From: Planotetraspora mira
Lineage (GTDB): Bacteria; Actinomycetota; Actinomycetes; Streptosporangiales; Streptosporangiaceae
DNA: 64,000 nucleotides
Reading direction: 5' to 3'
Assembly (NCBI RefSeq): GCF_016863275.1
Contig: NZ_BOOO01000017.1
Span: 235,578 to 299,577, forward strand
The translations under genes and the position numbers were made by a program. The notes beneath the pieces are model-generated. The model searched no databases. It worked only from the letters and a program-made list of their open reading frames with translations, and was not told the origin of the DNA. Positions within the stretch are counted from its first letter, which is position 1, and every line of letters starts with the position of its first letter. Shown here piece by piece: positions 55,167-63,905 of the stretch.

Positions 55167-56585
55167 TCAGCTACGGGCGTGTGCGTCGAGGATGTGGGCG
55201 ACGGCCTCGGTCACCTGCTCGGCGAAGGCGATGTTCAACCATTCGTCGGGCACGTGCATGTTCGAGTCCGCCCCCAGCGCGCCGGTGACGACGAACTGCG
55301 CGTCCGGGTAGCGGCGGCTGAGCATCTCCATGAACGGGATCCCGCCGCCGATCCCGATTCTGCGGCACGCCTCGTCGAAAACCAGATCGCCGATCTCCTC
55401 CAGCCTCGCGGCCAGCCAGGGCGCGGTCGCCGGGGCCTGCCAGCCGTTCAGCAGCAGGAAGTCGCCCACCTCGACCTGCGCGCCGTACGGCACCTCACTC
55501 GTGAGGATCTTCACCAGCGCGGCCCGCGCGACCTCGGCGTCGACAGTCGGCGGAGTACGGAAGCTCAGCCGCAGGGACGTCGAAGCGCGCAGCACGGCTC
55601 CCGCCACTGCGGGGTCCGGGAGCCCGCCGGCGCCGATCACCGACAGCGTCGGCCGCCAGGTGTTGTTGAGAATGAGTTCGACGTCGTCGTCCGAGGCCGC
55701 CCGCATCCCGTCGACGAGTCGATACCGGCGCGCGGCGGCCCCCGGCTCCAGCGCGGCGAGCGCCTCGGCCTCGGCCCGCCGCTCCTCGGGGATCGGCACG
55801 TTCATCTCGGGGACGGTGACCTCGCCGGTCACGGGGTCCTCCACCCGGTCGAGCAACTGGCGCATGACGCGGAAGGAACTCGGCACGATGCCGCTGGCGA
55901 GACCGGAGTGTGCGGACGTCTCGAGGACCCGCACCGTGACGGTCGCCTGCACCACGCCACGCAGGCTCTCGGTCAGCCACATCCGCTCGTAGTCGCCACC
56001 GCCACCGTCCAGACAGACCACCAGGGATACCTCGCCGAGGCGGTCGGACAGATGCTCCAGGTACGCGGGCAGGTCCGGGCTGCCGGACTCCTCGCCGGTC
56101 TCCAGAAGCAGCACCACCCGGGCGTGCCGGCCGCCCGTCGCCTGGATGGCGGTCAACGCGGTCGTCGCCGCGTAGCCCGAGTACCCGTCGTCGACCGCGC
56201 CGCGACCGTACAGCCGTCCATCACGCAGCACCGCCTGCCACGGGCCCAGCCCATCCGACCAGTCGCCGAGCGGGGGCTGCTTGTCGAGGTGACCGTACAG
56301 CAGCACAGTGCCGCGTGCCGTGGTGCCGGCGGTCGCGGGCACGTCCGCGACAAGCAGCGGGGCGCGGCCGTCGAGCTGGACGACTTCGCACTGGGCGCCG
56401 GGCAGGCCACGCGATGCGATCCAGTCCCGCACGTGCTCGGCGGCGGCTCGCAGATGGCCGTTCCGCTCCCAGTCGGCGTCGTAGGCGGGCGACACCGCGG
56501 GTATCTCGACCAGGCCGCAGAGGCTGGCCAGCACGTCTTCGTTCCAGCTCTTGACGACCGCTTCATGAACGCTGCCAGAATCCAT
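55167..56585 (-). CDS. M20-family metallopeptidase
   Basis: 472 aa dizinc exopeptidase or deacylase. Metal-site blocks GTVLLYGHLDKQPP, YGRGAVDDGYS, and LLLETGEESGSPD (with the general-base Glu) are in normal order, and a dimerisation domain sits in the middle. No signal peptide is present, so it works in the cytoplasm, probably as a dipeptidase of the CNDP/ArgE group. ATG 56585 is the first start; no strong ribosome site is seen. It lies downstream of the ECF sigma factor gene on the same strand. Confidence 0.93.
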   Translation of the reverse strand: MDSGSVHEAVVKSWNEDVLASLCGLVEIPAVSPAYDADWERNGHLRAAAEHVRDWIASRGLPGAQCEVVQLDGRAPLLVADVPATAGTTARGTVLLYGHLDKQPPLGDWSDGLGPWQAVLRDGRLYGRGAVDDGYSGYAATTALTAIQATGGRHARVVLLLETGEESGSPDLPAYLEHLSDRLGEVSLVVCLDGGGGDYERMWLTESLRGVVQATVTVRVLETSAHSGLASGIVPSSFRVMRQLLDRVEDPVTGEVTVPEMNVPIPEERRAEAEALAALEPGAAARRYRLVDGMRAASDDDVELILNNTWRPTLSVIGAGGLPDPAVAGAVLRASTSLRLSFRTPPTVDAEVARAALVKILTSEVPYGAQVEVGDFLLLNGWQAPATAPWLAARLEEIGDLVFDEACRRIGIGGGIPFMEMLSRRYPDAQFVVTGALGADSNMHVPDEWLNIAFAEQVTEAVAHILDAHARS

Positions 56586-56720
56586 AGCAGAATCATGGCA
56601 CCCGAGTCCGCCGCACTCGTATGACGGTCAACGGGTGCATGCCCAGCACTATCCGCGCCGGCGTGAGCCCCGAGAGCCCGGCCGTGCAGAGGATGCCGCC
56701 GCCCGGGCCGCCATGCCACC

Positions 56721-57674
56721 TCACAGTTCGGCGCGGTACCTCGTCGACGTCCACGGCCGGATCTTCTCGGGGTTGCGCACCGCCCAGATGTGCTTGATCC
56801 GGTCGCCTGCGACGGCGAACGCCGCGACCACCACGGTGACGCCGTCTCGCTGAGCCACCAGACCGGGCTGACCGTTGACCGTACGCTCCAGGATCGTCAT
56901 GTCGGGCACCCGGCCGGCGAGGGCGACGGCGTAGCGCGCGACCTGCTCGGCGCCTTCGATCGGGCGGAGCACGGCGCTGACCAGGCCGCCGCCGTCGGCG
57001 ATCACCGTGGCGTCGGGGTCGAGGAGGCCGATGAGGGCGTCGATGTCCTTGGCCTCCCACGCCTGCTTGAAGTCCCTGACGATGTCGGCCTGCTGGGCTG
57101 CCGGAGCCGTGGGATCCTGTGCGGCGCGAATGCGACGACGGGCAGAGGAGGCCAACTGGCGACATGCCGCCGGCGTACGGCCGACGATCTCGGCCACTTC
57201 GGCGAAGGAGTGGCAGAAGACATCGTGAAGGATGAGCGCGACGCGCTCGGCAGGGGTCATCGATTCGAGCACGACGAGGAAGGCCATGGTGATCGACTCG
57301 TCCAGGGTGACCCGGTCGGCCGGGTCGGCCGTGGTGCCGTCCGGCTGGCCGTTGATCCACCCGGCACGGTCGGGCAGCGGCTCCGGGACCCATTCGCCCA
57401 CGTAGCGCTCCCTCCGGGCCCGCGCCGAGCCGAGCAGGTCGAAGCAGATGTGACTGGCGACCTTCGTCAACCAGGCGCCAGGGGTTTCGATGGCCTCCTG
57501 CTGTTGCCGGGACATGGCGTACCAGCGGGCGTAGGTCTCTTGTACGACATCCTCAGCGTCGGCCAGGGAGCCGAGGAGCCGGTACGCGAGATTGATCAGC
57601 TGACGCCGCTCGCTCATGATCGCGCTCAAACCGGGATCGAGCCGGCCGTGTCCCGGCTCGGATGGGGTGGTCAT
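56721..57674 (-). CDS. ECF41-type sigma factor (SigJ-like) with SnoaL tail
   Basis: 317 aa. Sigma-2 (about 20-90: LINLAYRLLGSLADAEDVVQ) and sigma-4 (about 130-185: VFCHSFAEVAEIVGRTPAAC) are followed by a SnoaL-like domain (about 195-310), which in this group controls activity in place of a separate anti-sigma factor. A DGGG motif (IADGGGLVSA) occurs in the linker-adjacent position expected for ECF41 proteins. ECF41 sigma factors often act on a neighbouring oxidoreductase gene; SDR genes lie just upstream. A 24-bp dyad sits 64 bases before the start. Confidence 0.93.
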   Translation of the reverse strand: MTTPSEPGHGRLDPGLSAIMSERRQLINLAYRLLGSLADAEDVVQETYARWYAMSRQQQEAIETPGAWLTKVASHICFDLLGSARARRERYVGEWVPEPLPDRAGWINGQPDGTTADPADRVTLDESITMAFLVVLESMTPAERVALILHDVFCHSFAEVAEIVGRTPAACRQLASSARRRIRAAQDPTAPAAQQADIVRDFKQAWEAKDIDALIGLLDPDATVIADGGGLVSAVLRPIEGAEQVARYAVALAGRVPDMTILERTVNGQPGLVAQRDGVTVVVAAFAVAGDRIKHIWAVRNPEKIRPWTSTRYRAEL

Positions 57675-57737
57675 GGTGCCGACGACTCCCTTGGTCGAAT
57701 CTTGCCCTCACTGGTTCGACGAGATACCGCACCGAAC

Positions 57738-57761
57738 TGTGAGGTGGCGCGTCGCCTCACA
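57738..57761. promoter_or_regulatory. 24-bp dyad upstream of the ECF sigma gene
   Basis: Outer arms TGTGAGG and CCTCACA are perfect complements, and 20 of 24 positions are symmetric. It lies 64 bases before the sigma-factor start and could be an operator or a hairpin in its leader. Confidence 0.45.
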
Positions 57762-57791
57762 TTCCCGGCGATTGCCTCGTCGGACTACTGA

Positions 57792-57941
57792 GACACCGTC
57801 CCGCACGGCGGAAGGCTCCGCGACCCCGGCCCGCTCTGGACGCTCACCCTGGCGATCGGCCAGATCTGCTTCTTCATCCCCGTCGCTCTCATCGGCAAGC
57901 CGATCCCCGGGAAGGCGCCCGGGAAGAATTACCGCAGGTGA
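57792..57941 (+). pseudogene. C-terminal remnant of a membrane protein gene
   Basis: An open stretch of 49 codons follows an in-frame TGA and has no start codon. It reads as a membrane helix with a basic tail (LWTLTLAIGQICFFIPVALI, then GKPIPGKAPGKNYRR, stop), a convincing protein C-terminus. The rest of the gene is missing. It lies in the 385-base gap between the sigma factor and SDR genes. Confidence 0.5.
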
Positions 57942-58059
57942 CGCCCGCCAGGCTCGGGAATGAGGACGGCGACCGCGCCTCACCCCGAGCACGGCGTGCC
58001 GAACGGCCAGCCGTCGGGACGGCGGCCGACCGGTGGCCGGCCGCCGTCCGGGCCTCGGG

Positions 58060-58806
58060 TCAGATGGCCCAGCGACCGCCGTCAACGTGGACGGTCGTTC
58101 CGTGGATGTAGCTCGCCTTCGGCGAGGCCAGGAAAGTGATGGCCTCCACGATCTCCTCCGGCTGCGCGGGACGGCCGGCGGGGAAGGTCTTCGAGAGGGC
58201 ATCCAGGTCCTCGCCCATGGGTGCGGTGCCCGGGGTGCGCGTCGGGCCGGGGCTCACCGCGTTGACCCGCACTCCGCTGGGGCCGAACTCCGCCGCCCAG
58301 GACTTGGTCAGCAGCACGACCGCGGCCTTGCTCGACCCGTACAGGGCATAACCGGCGTGGCCGTACTCCGCCACCATCGTCGTCAGGTTGATGATCGAGC
58401 CGTGGCCGCGCCCGGCCATGGCCGGAGCGAGCTCGGCGACCAGGAAGTACGGGGCCAGGACGTTCACGCCGTAAACCGCGTGGAAGTCCCGCTCACTCGT
58501 CTCGGCCGTGGGGCCGAACGGGTAGATCCCGGCGTTGTTCACCAGAACATCCACCTTGCCGACACATGCGGTCGCGGTTCTCGCGAGCGAACGCGCGGAC
58601 GCCTCGTCGGTCAGCTCCGCCGCCACGAAGTGGGCCTCCCCACCCTGCGCGCGGATCTCTTCGACGGCCTGCTTTCCCTGCTGCTCGTCCCGGCCCGACA
58701 GGACCACAGCGGCACCCATCCGGGCCAACTCCTGAGCCGTCACCCGGCCGATGCCCTTGGTGGCTCCGGTCACCAGAGCCCCGGTTCCCGATAGCTCTCC
58801 GGTCAT
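58060..58806 (-). CDS. Short-chain dehydrogenase/reductase (SDR)
   Basis: 248 aa classical SDR: TGATKGIG cofactor loop, NNAGIY, catalytic YGSSK, and a C-terminal SYIHGTTVHVDGG ending. ATG 58806 follows AGAGG, with a GTG one codon earlier as an alternative. It is downstream of the LysR gene on the same strand (144-base gap) and upstream of the ECF41 sigma gene, which may transcribe it. Confidence 0.93.
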   Translation of the reverse strand: MTGELSGTGALVTGATKGIGRVTAQELARMGAAVVLSGRDEQQGKQAVEEIRAQGGEAHFVAAELTDEASARSLARTATACVGKVDVLVNNAGIYPFGPTAETSERDFHAVYGVNVLAPYFLVAELAPAMAGRGHGSIINLTTMVAEYGHAGYALYGSSKAAVVLLTKSWAAEFGPSGVRVNAVSPGPTRTPGTAPMGEDLDALSKTFPAGRPAQPEEIVEAITFLASPKASYIHGTTVHVDGGRWAI

Positions 58807-58950
58807 CACGTTCACCTCTTGGTCGATTGACTCGTGTGCCCGCCGGTCGCCTCGCTTCGGCGACCGGCTCCGGGGGTTTAAGGCCACGGCCGTCCGGGAC
58901 CTTCCGGGACGTTCATACCGGCGGCTTATGACCGCCATCGGACGGGGCGC

Positions 58951-59847
58951 TCAGGAGTTGTGGGGTTCTGTGAAACCGGCGATGAAGTTGGCCAGGTCGC
59001 GGCGGCGGGCGTCGGCGTGCCACACCACCCAGGTGCGCCGTACGAGGGGATGGCCGACCAGAGCCGACCAGGTGACGGTCTCGGGTGTCGGCGACCAGTT
59101 CGGCGGTGCCAGCGCGAAGGCCTGCCCGGCGCTCACCGCGGCGAGCTTGACCTCGGCGATCAGCGCCTGGCCCTCGGGAGCGGCGGGGCCGAGGTCCAGG
59201 CCGTGGCTTCGCAGGATCGCGGTCACCTCGTCATACCAGGCGGGGCTGCCGGAGCGAGGAAAGCCGACCCATTCCAGTCCGCTCAGCGCGTCCAGACGGA
59301 TGCCGTCCGGGCCGGAGAGTTCGACGGCCTGCTCGGCGGCGAGAAGCACACCGAGGTTCTCCCTGACCACCAGCATCGCGTCGAACTCCGGTCCGGCGGG
59401 GCGCTCACGGAGCAGGCCCACGTCGAGTTCACCGGCCTGCAGCGCCGCCAGTTGTGCGGCCGTGGAAAGGTGACGGGCCTGCACGCGGGTCTCCGGGCAG
59501 GCCGTGGTGAACTGCTCCAACGACGGATCAAGCAGATTGGACGGCAGTTCCAGGGGGATTCCCAGCCGCAGGATCCCGCAGCCCTCGGTCGTATGCGCGG
59601 CCATCGCCCGAAGCGCCTGGTCATGCCGGGCGAGGACGGCACGCCCCTCGGCCAGCAGCGTCATCCCCGCCCCGGTGGGCGACACCCCGGTGCTGCTGCG
59701 GACCAGCAGCTTGACCCCGAGCTGACGCTCCAGCATGCCGACGGTCTGCGACAGCGCAGGCTGGCTGATGTGCAGCCGGCGCGCCGCCGCCGACATGCCG
59801 CCCTCTTCGGCCACCGCGACGAATGCGCGTAATTCCCGCAATTCCAT
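58951..59847 (-). CDS. LysR-family transcriptional regulator
   Basis: 298 aa: winged helix MELRELRAFVAVAEEGGMSAAARRLHIS, then a two-lobed effector domain. It is divergent from the SDR gene at 60076 (228-base gap) and precedes the SDR gene ending at 58060, so it probably controls one or both reductases. No explicit T-N11-A box was singled out. Confidence 0.93.
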   Translation of the reverse strand: MELRELRAFVAVAEEGGMSAAARRLHISQPALSQTVGMLERQLGVKLLVRSSTGVSPTGAGMTLLAEGRAVLARHDQALRAMAAHTTEGCGILRLGIPLELPSNLLDPSLEQFTTACPETRVQARHLSTAAQLAALQAGELDVGLLRERPAGPEFDAMLVVRENLGVLLAAEQAVELSGPDGIRLDALSGLEWVGFPRSGSPAWYDEVTAILRSHGLDLGPAAPEGQALIAEVKLAAVSAGQAFALAPPNWSPTPETVTWSALVGHPLVRRTWVVWHADARRRDLANFIAGFTEPHNS

Positions 59848-60075
59848 TCATCCATGGCACCACACGCCCGCGAGGGCTTTCCGCAGGTGGGCGAGGTTAT
59901 GCCTGCCATCGGGAGGAGCTATGGCCGCAGTGAAATCGGCCGGCGACGACGTGCGCTGTAGGCACCGGTGACCTCATGACGCCGTCACCAGGGGCCCGGC
60001 GAATCCGATCGCGGTTCAGGCCGGTGCCCTGAAGAAATCAACGAAGATTCCCCCAGCTCTATCAAGGAGTGAACT

Positions 60076-60840
60076 ATGGGTCTGCTGAACGGCAAAGTGA
60101 CGCTGGTGACCGGCGGTACTTCCGGGATCGGCCGGGTCAGCGCGCTTCTGTTCGCAAGGGAAGGCGCCAAGGTGGCCATCACCGGCCGACGTGCCGAGGT
60201 CGGGCAGGAGATCGTCGAGGAGATCACGAAGGGGGGCGGTGAGGCGATTTTCATCCAGGCCGACGCCGCTGACATCTCGAGCGCCGGGGACGTCGTCGGC
60301 CAGGTCGTCAGCCGCTTCGGCAAGTTGGACCTGGCCTTCAACAACGCCGGCACCGCCGCCGTCGGCCCGCTGACCGAGCTCGACGAGAAGATGTGGCACT
60401 ACCTCGTCGACGGGAACCTCAAGGGCTCCTTCTTCTATCTCCAGGCGGAGGCCGCGCAGATGAAGCGGCAGGGACACGGCGGCTCGATCGTCTTCAACGG
60501 CTCGGTGTTCGCCGAGATCGGCATCGACGGCATTTCGATCTACAGCGCCACCAAGGGCGGCGTCGCCGCATTGGCGCGGGCGGCGGCGGTGGAACTCGGC
60601 CCTGACGGGATCCGCGTGAACACGGTCAACCCGACCATCATCCGTACGCCGCTGACCGAGGGCGGCATCACCAAGAACGACGACGGATCCGAGTACCACC
60701 CGCATGGCGAGAAGATTCCACTCGGCCGCTTCGGCGAGTCGGAGGACGTCGCGAACGTGGTTCTCTTCCTCTTGTCGGATCTGTCCTCTTTTGTCACCGG
60801 GCAGTCCATCGCAGTCGACGGTGGACAGAGCGTCAACTAA
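60076..60840 (+). CDS. Short-chain dehydrogenase/reductase (SDR)
   Basis: 254 aa classical SDR with TGGTSGIG, NNAGTA, a serine-containing strand FNGSVFAE, catalytic YSATK, and the glucose-dehydrogenase-like ending SSFVTGQSIAVDGGQSVN. ATG 60076 has AAGGAG six bases upstream. It is divergent from the LysR gene, which is its likely regulator, and convergent with the NmrA-like gene across a strong hairpin. Confidence 0.94.
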   Translation: MGLLNGKVTLVTGGTSGIGRVSALLFAREGAKVAITGRRAEVGQEIVEEITKGGGEAIFIQADAADISSAGDVVGQVVSRFGKLDLAFNNAGTAAVGPLTELDEKMWHYLVDGNLKGSFFYLQAEAAQMKRQGHGGSIVFNGSVFAEIGIDGISIYSATKGGVAALARAAAVELGPDGIRVNTVNPTIIRTPLTEGGITKNDDGSEYHPHGEKIPLGRFGESEDVANVVLFLLSDLSSFVTGQSIAVDGGQSVN

Positions 60841-60867
60841 GAGGTCGCGCAGACAGGCGCCCCGCAT

Positions 60868-60921
60868 GGCCCAGCACCGTGATCGCGGCAGCGCAGGGGT
60901 GCTGGGCCGGGGTGCTGGGCC
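60868..60921. terminator. Bidirectional hairpin with duplicated right arm
   Basis: Left arm GGCCCAGCACC (60868-60878) is perfectly complementary to GGTGCTGGGCC, which occurs twice, at 60898-60908 and 60911-60921. It lies between the convergent SDR and NmrA-like genes. Either right arm can pair, so two alternative hairpins are possible. Confidence 0.75.
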
Positions 60922-60933
60922 GGGGTGAGGCTG

Positions 60934-61680
60934 TTACTGCTTTGCGAGCCACTCGTCGAAGGTGGTCGGCGCGATGCGGGCGCCCTCGCCGGGCAGGAGT
61001 ACGTCGCCGGCCATCTCCGGACCGAGCAACGCCCACGTCGGCACGAGCTTGACCACGTGTCCGCGCGCGTCGTTGGTGCGCCGGGCCATGTCCACCAGGT
61101 CCTGCGGCTCAGGGCCGGCGACATCGCGGTGACGCCCCTGTGGTGCGCCCGTGGCGATCTCGGCGAGGATGTCGGCCACGTCCGCGGGCGCGATCGGCTG
61201 GACGAGCAGCGGTGAGATCGCGGCGACGCCGTCCTGCTCGGTCCAGCTCGTCACCGTCGCGGCGAAGTCGTGGAACTGCGTGGCAGGAACGATCGTCCAC
61301 GGCACCGGGCCCTCGGTCACGAGGCGCTCCTGCTCGCGCTTGCCGGCGTAGTGCGCGTTGCCTTCAATGCGATCGACGCCGACGATCGAGAGCAGCACGT
61401 GGTGACGGACACCGGCTCTTTCCTCGGCGGCGAGCAGGTTCCGGGTGGTGGTGCCGAAGTACGCCACCGCGTCGTCCCGGTCGGCCGCCGTGTAGCTCGT
61501 GGCGTCGATGACGGCCTCAACGCCGGTCAGGGCGGCGTCGAGGCCGTCGCCGGTGATCAGGTCCACGCCGAGTGAGCGGCTGATGCGGACGACCTCGTGC
61601 CCGGCCTGTTCCAGGGCGGCGACGGTGCGGGCCCCGATGTTCCCCGTGGCTCCGGCGACGGCGATTCGCATGGTCCTCAT
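60934..61680 (-). CDS. NmrA-like NAD(P)-binding protein
   Basis: 248 aa Rossmann protein of the atypical SDR/NmrA group: the cofactor loop GATGNIGARTVAAL is at the start, and there is no catalytic Tyr-x3-Lys pair in the classical position. Such proteins sense NAD(P) ratios or act as quinone or disulfide reductases. ATG 61680 follows AGGAG; a second ATG lies three codons in. It is divergent from the Rrf2 regulator, an arrangement reported for RsrR and its main target in Streptomyces venezuelae (from memory). Confidence 0.9.
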   Translation of the reverse strand: MRTMRIAVAGATGNIGARTVAALEQAGHEVVRISRSLGVDLITGDGLDAALTGVEAVIDATSYTAADRDDAVAYFGTTTRNLLAAEERAGVRHHVLLSIVGVDRIEGNAHYAGKREQERLVTEGPVPWTIVPATQFHDFAATVTSWTEQDGVAAISPLLVQPIAPADVADILAEIATGAPQGRHRDVAGPEPQDLVDMARRTNDARGHVVKLVPTWALLGPEMAGDVLLPGEGARIAPTTFDEWLAKQ

Positions 61681-61717
61681 GGTGATCTCTCCTGTGTCTC
61701 GCTAGTTGCCGCCTACG

Positions 61718-61755
61718 CTATCTCGGACTAAACGGATCCTCAATGTCTGGGATAG
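61718..61755. promoter_or_regulatory. Candidate Rrf2/RsrR operator
   Basis: Arms CTATCTCGGAC (61718-61728) and GTCTGGGATAG (61745-61755) are complementary at 9 of 11 positions with a 16-base spacer. The right arm overlaps TAGCAT (61753-61758), a -10 pattern eight bases before the rsrR-like ATG, so binding would autoregulate. Confidence 0.45.
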
Positions 61756-61766
61756 CATCGGGGTCT

Positions 61767-62240
61767 ATGAAGCTGCCTGTGAGCACGGAATGGCTGTTGC
61801 ACTGCGCCGCGTCGCTGGCGCAGCTCGAGGCGGGGGCCACCGCGTCGGCGGCACAGCTCGCCCAGTACTTCGACCTGCCGGCGGCCTATCTCGCCAAGCA
61901 GCTGCAGGCGCTGGTCAAGGCCGGCGTGCTGGCTGCGACGACAGGCCCGCGCGGCGGGTTCCGGCTGGCCCGGCCGGCTTCCGAGATCACGCTCCTACAG
62001 ATCGTCGAGGCGGTCGACGGTGCGGCCTCGCCGTACGAGTGCCGCGAGATCCGCCGGCAGGGACGGGGAGCACTGCCCGCCGAGGACTGCCAGAACCCCT
62101 GCATCCTCGCCGAGAAGATGGCCGAAGCCCACGAAGCCTGGCGGAACAGCCTCGCCACGACCTCGCTCGCCGAGATCATCGCCGCACTGCCCCCATCAGC
62201 CCCACGCCGTACCCGCCTGCGCCTGACCGGAACGTCGTAG
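61767..62240 (+). CDS. Rrf2-family [2Fe-2S] redox regulator, RsrR-like
   Basis: 157 aa. The winged helix is ATASAAQLAQYFDLPAAYLA, followed by the wing TTGPRGGFRLA. E8 and H12 in STEWLLHC match the unusual Glu and His cluster ligands reported for S. venezuelae RsrR, and C92, C108 and C112 supply the cysteine ligands (RsrR uses two). It should sense redox state through an iron-sulfur cluster and regulate the divergent NmrA-like gene. The mRNA may be leaderless or nearly so. Confidence 0.9.
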   Translation: MKLPVSTEWLLHCAASLAQLEAGATASAAQLAQYFDLPAAYLAKQLQALVKAGVLAATTGPRGGFRLARPASEITLLQIVEAVDGAASPYECREIRRQGRGALPAEDCQNPCILAEKMAEAHEAWRNSLATTSLAEIIAALPPSAPRRTRLRLTGTS

Positions 62241-62391
62241 CGCATCCGCCACCGCATGCGACGCCGCGGACGTCGCGCAGGCAGGAAGTGGTCAGGGCCC
62301 GCGTCGGGGGCGTGCGTCCCAGCGACAGGTGGTCCACGCGTGGCGGATCAGGCTACGCACGGTGTGATCGTCGGCGAGGTCGAAGGACGCT

Positions 62392-63834
62392 TCAACGACG
62401 GCTCTCCGGTGCTCGTGGCAGCGGGTGTCCGCTGGTCCCTGCCGGCAGGGCCAGCACGGCTCGGGCGAACGCGTCACCCCTTTCGCCGTAGCCGGTGAAC
62501 ATGTCCAGCGAAGCGCAGGCCGGAGCCAGCAACACGGTGTCCCCGGAGATGGCGAGACGGGCGGCTTCGGTGACGACACGCTCCATGACCCCGCTCCCCC
62601 GGTCCGCCACCTCGACAACGGGAACATCCGGGGCAAATCGCTCAAGAGCCTCACGAATGCGCTCCCGATCCACCCCCAGCAGCACCACGCCGCGCAGCCG
62701 TGACGCGGCCTGCCGGACCAGATCGTCCACCTCAGCCCCTTTGAGCTGTCCCCCCGCGATCCACACGACCGAACGGTAGGCGGCCAGCGAGGCCGCCGCG
62801 GCGTGCGGGTTCGTGGCCTTGGAGTCGTCCACGTAGTCGACTCCGGCGATGCGGGCCACATGTGCGATCCGATGCGGGTCGGGAACGTGGCCGGCCAGGC
62901 CCTGCCGTACCGCGGTGGCCGCGATCCCGTGTGCGCGGGCCAGCGCGGCGGCGGCCAGCGCATTGGACACGTTATGCGGGGCGGGCGACCGGATGTCGGC
63001 CAGGGCGGCGAGTTCCTCCGCCTCGTGCGCCGAGCCGGTTGCGAACGCCCGGTCCACCAGCACGTCGTCCACCACCCCGAGCTGCCCTGGACGCGGCGGC
63101 CCCAAGGTGAATCCCACCCTCCGGGCACCGGAGTACGGCTCCGCGAGCCGGACCGGCCAGGGGTCGTCGGCATTGAAGACGAGCACCGAGGCGTCCGCGA
63201 AGACTCGCCCCTTGGCCTGCGCGTAGGCGTCCATCGAACCGTGCCAGTCCAGATGGTCGGGCGCCACGTTGAGCACCGCCGCGGCCTGCGGTGCCAGGCT
63301 GGACGACCAGTGCAGCTGGAAACTGGACAGCTCCACCGCGAGTACGTCGTACGGGCCGTCGACGGCCTCGATCACAGGCGTGCCGACGTTCCCGACGGCA
63401 CGCGCCTTGTGGCCCGCGGCGGTGAGCATGGCGGTCAGCATGCGGACCGTCGTGGTCTTTCCGTTGGTGCCGGTCAGCGCCAGCCAGGGCGCGGCGTCGC
63501 GAGGGCGCAGCCGCCAGGCCAGCTCGACTTCGCCGATCACTTCGACACCGGCCCCCGTCGCGGCGGTGAGCGCCGGATGGTCGGGCCGCCAGCCCGGTGA
63601 GGTGACCACCAGCGATACGCCCTCGGGCAGGCGCGGGGGCCCGAACCTGACCCGTACGCCGAGCCCGGCGAGGTCCGCCGCGGCGGCGCGTTGCGCCTCG
63701 CCGTCCCGCGACTCCAGCACGATCACCTCGCACCCCGCCTCGGCCAGACGGCGTGCGGCGGCCCGTCCGGAGATCCCGAGACCGGCCACGCAAACCAGGC
63801 CGGCCGTCCCACCGCAGGCAAGGACCTCCCGCAT
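62392..63834 (-). CDS. murD: UDP-N-acetylmuramoyl-L-alanine--D-glutamate ligase
   Basis: 480 aa. It adds D-glutamate to UDP-MurNAc-L-alanine in the cytoplasm during peptidoglycan synthesis. The N-terminal Rossmann part has VAGLGISGRAAA, the ATP loop is ALTGTNGKTTTVRML, and VAPDHLDWHGSM and DDSKATNPHAA are typical MurD motifs. ATG 63834 has GGAG five bases upstream. FtsW, which usually follows murD, is absent; the gene ends convergent with the Rrf2 gene. Genes upstream (mraY would be expected) lie beyond the window. The frame stays open through the 8-bp repeat, but that part is not coding. Confidence 0.95.
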   Translation of the reverse strand: MREVLACGGTAGLVCVAGLGISGRAAARRLAEAGCEVIVLESRDGEAQRAAAADLAGLGVRVRFGPPRLPEGVSLVVTSPGWRPDHPALTAATGAGVEVIGEVELAWRLRPRDAAPWLALTGTNGKTTTVRMLTAMLTAAGHKARAVGNVGTPVIEAVDGPYDVLAVELSSFQLHWSSSLAPQAAAVLNVAPDHLDWHGSMDAYAQAKGRVFADASVLVFNADDPWPVRLAEPYSGARRVGFTLGPPRPGQLGVVDDVLVDRAFATGSAHEAEELAALADIRSPAPHNVSNALAAAALARAHGIAATAVRQGLAGHVPDPHRIAHVARIAGVDYVDDSKATNPHAAAASLAAYRSVVWIAGGQLKGAEVDDLVRQAASRLRGVVLLGVDRERIREALERFAPDVPVVEVADRGSGVMERVVTEAARLAISGDTVLLAPACASLDMFTGYGERGDAFARAVLALPAGTSGHPLPRAPESRR

Positions 63835-63905
63835 GTCGCTCCGTTCACTTCTCTGGTCGATTCGGCTCCCGGCAACCGGCGCACCTCGCCGCCGCGCCGC
63901 CGCGC

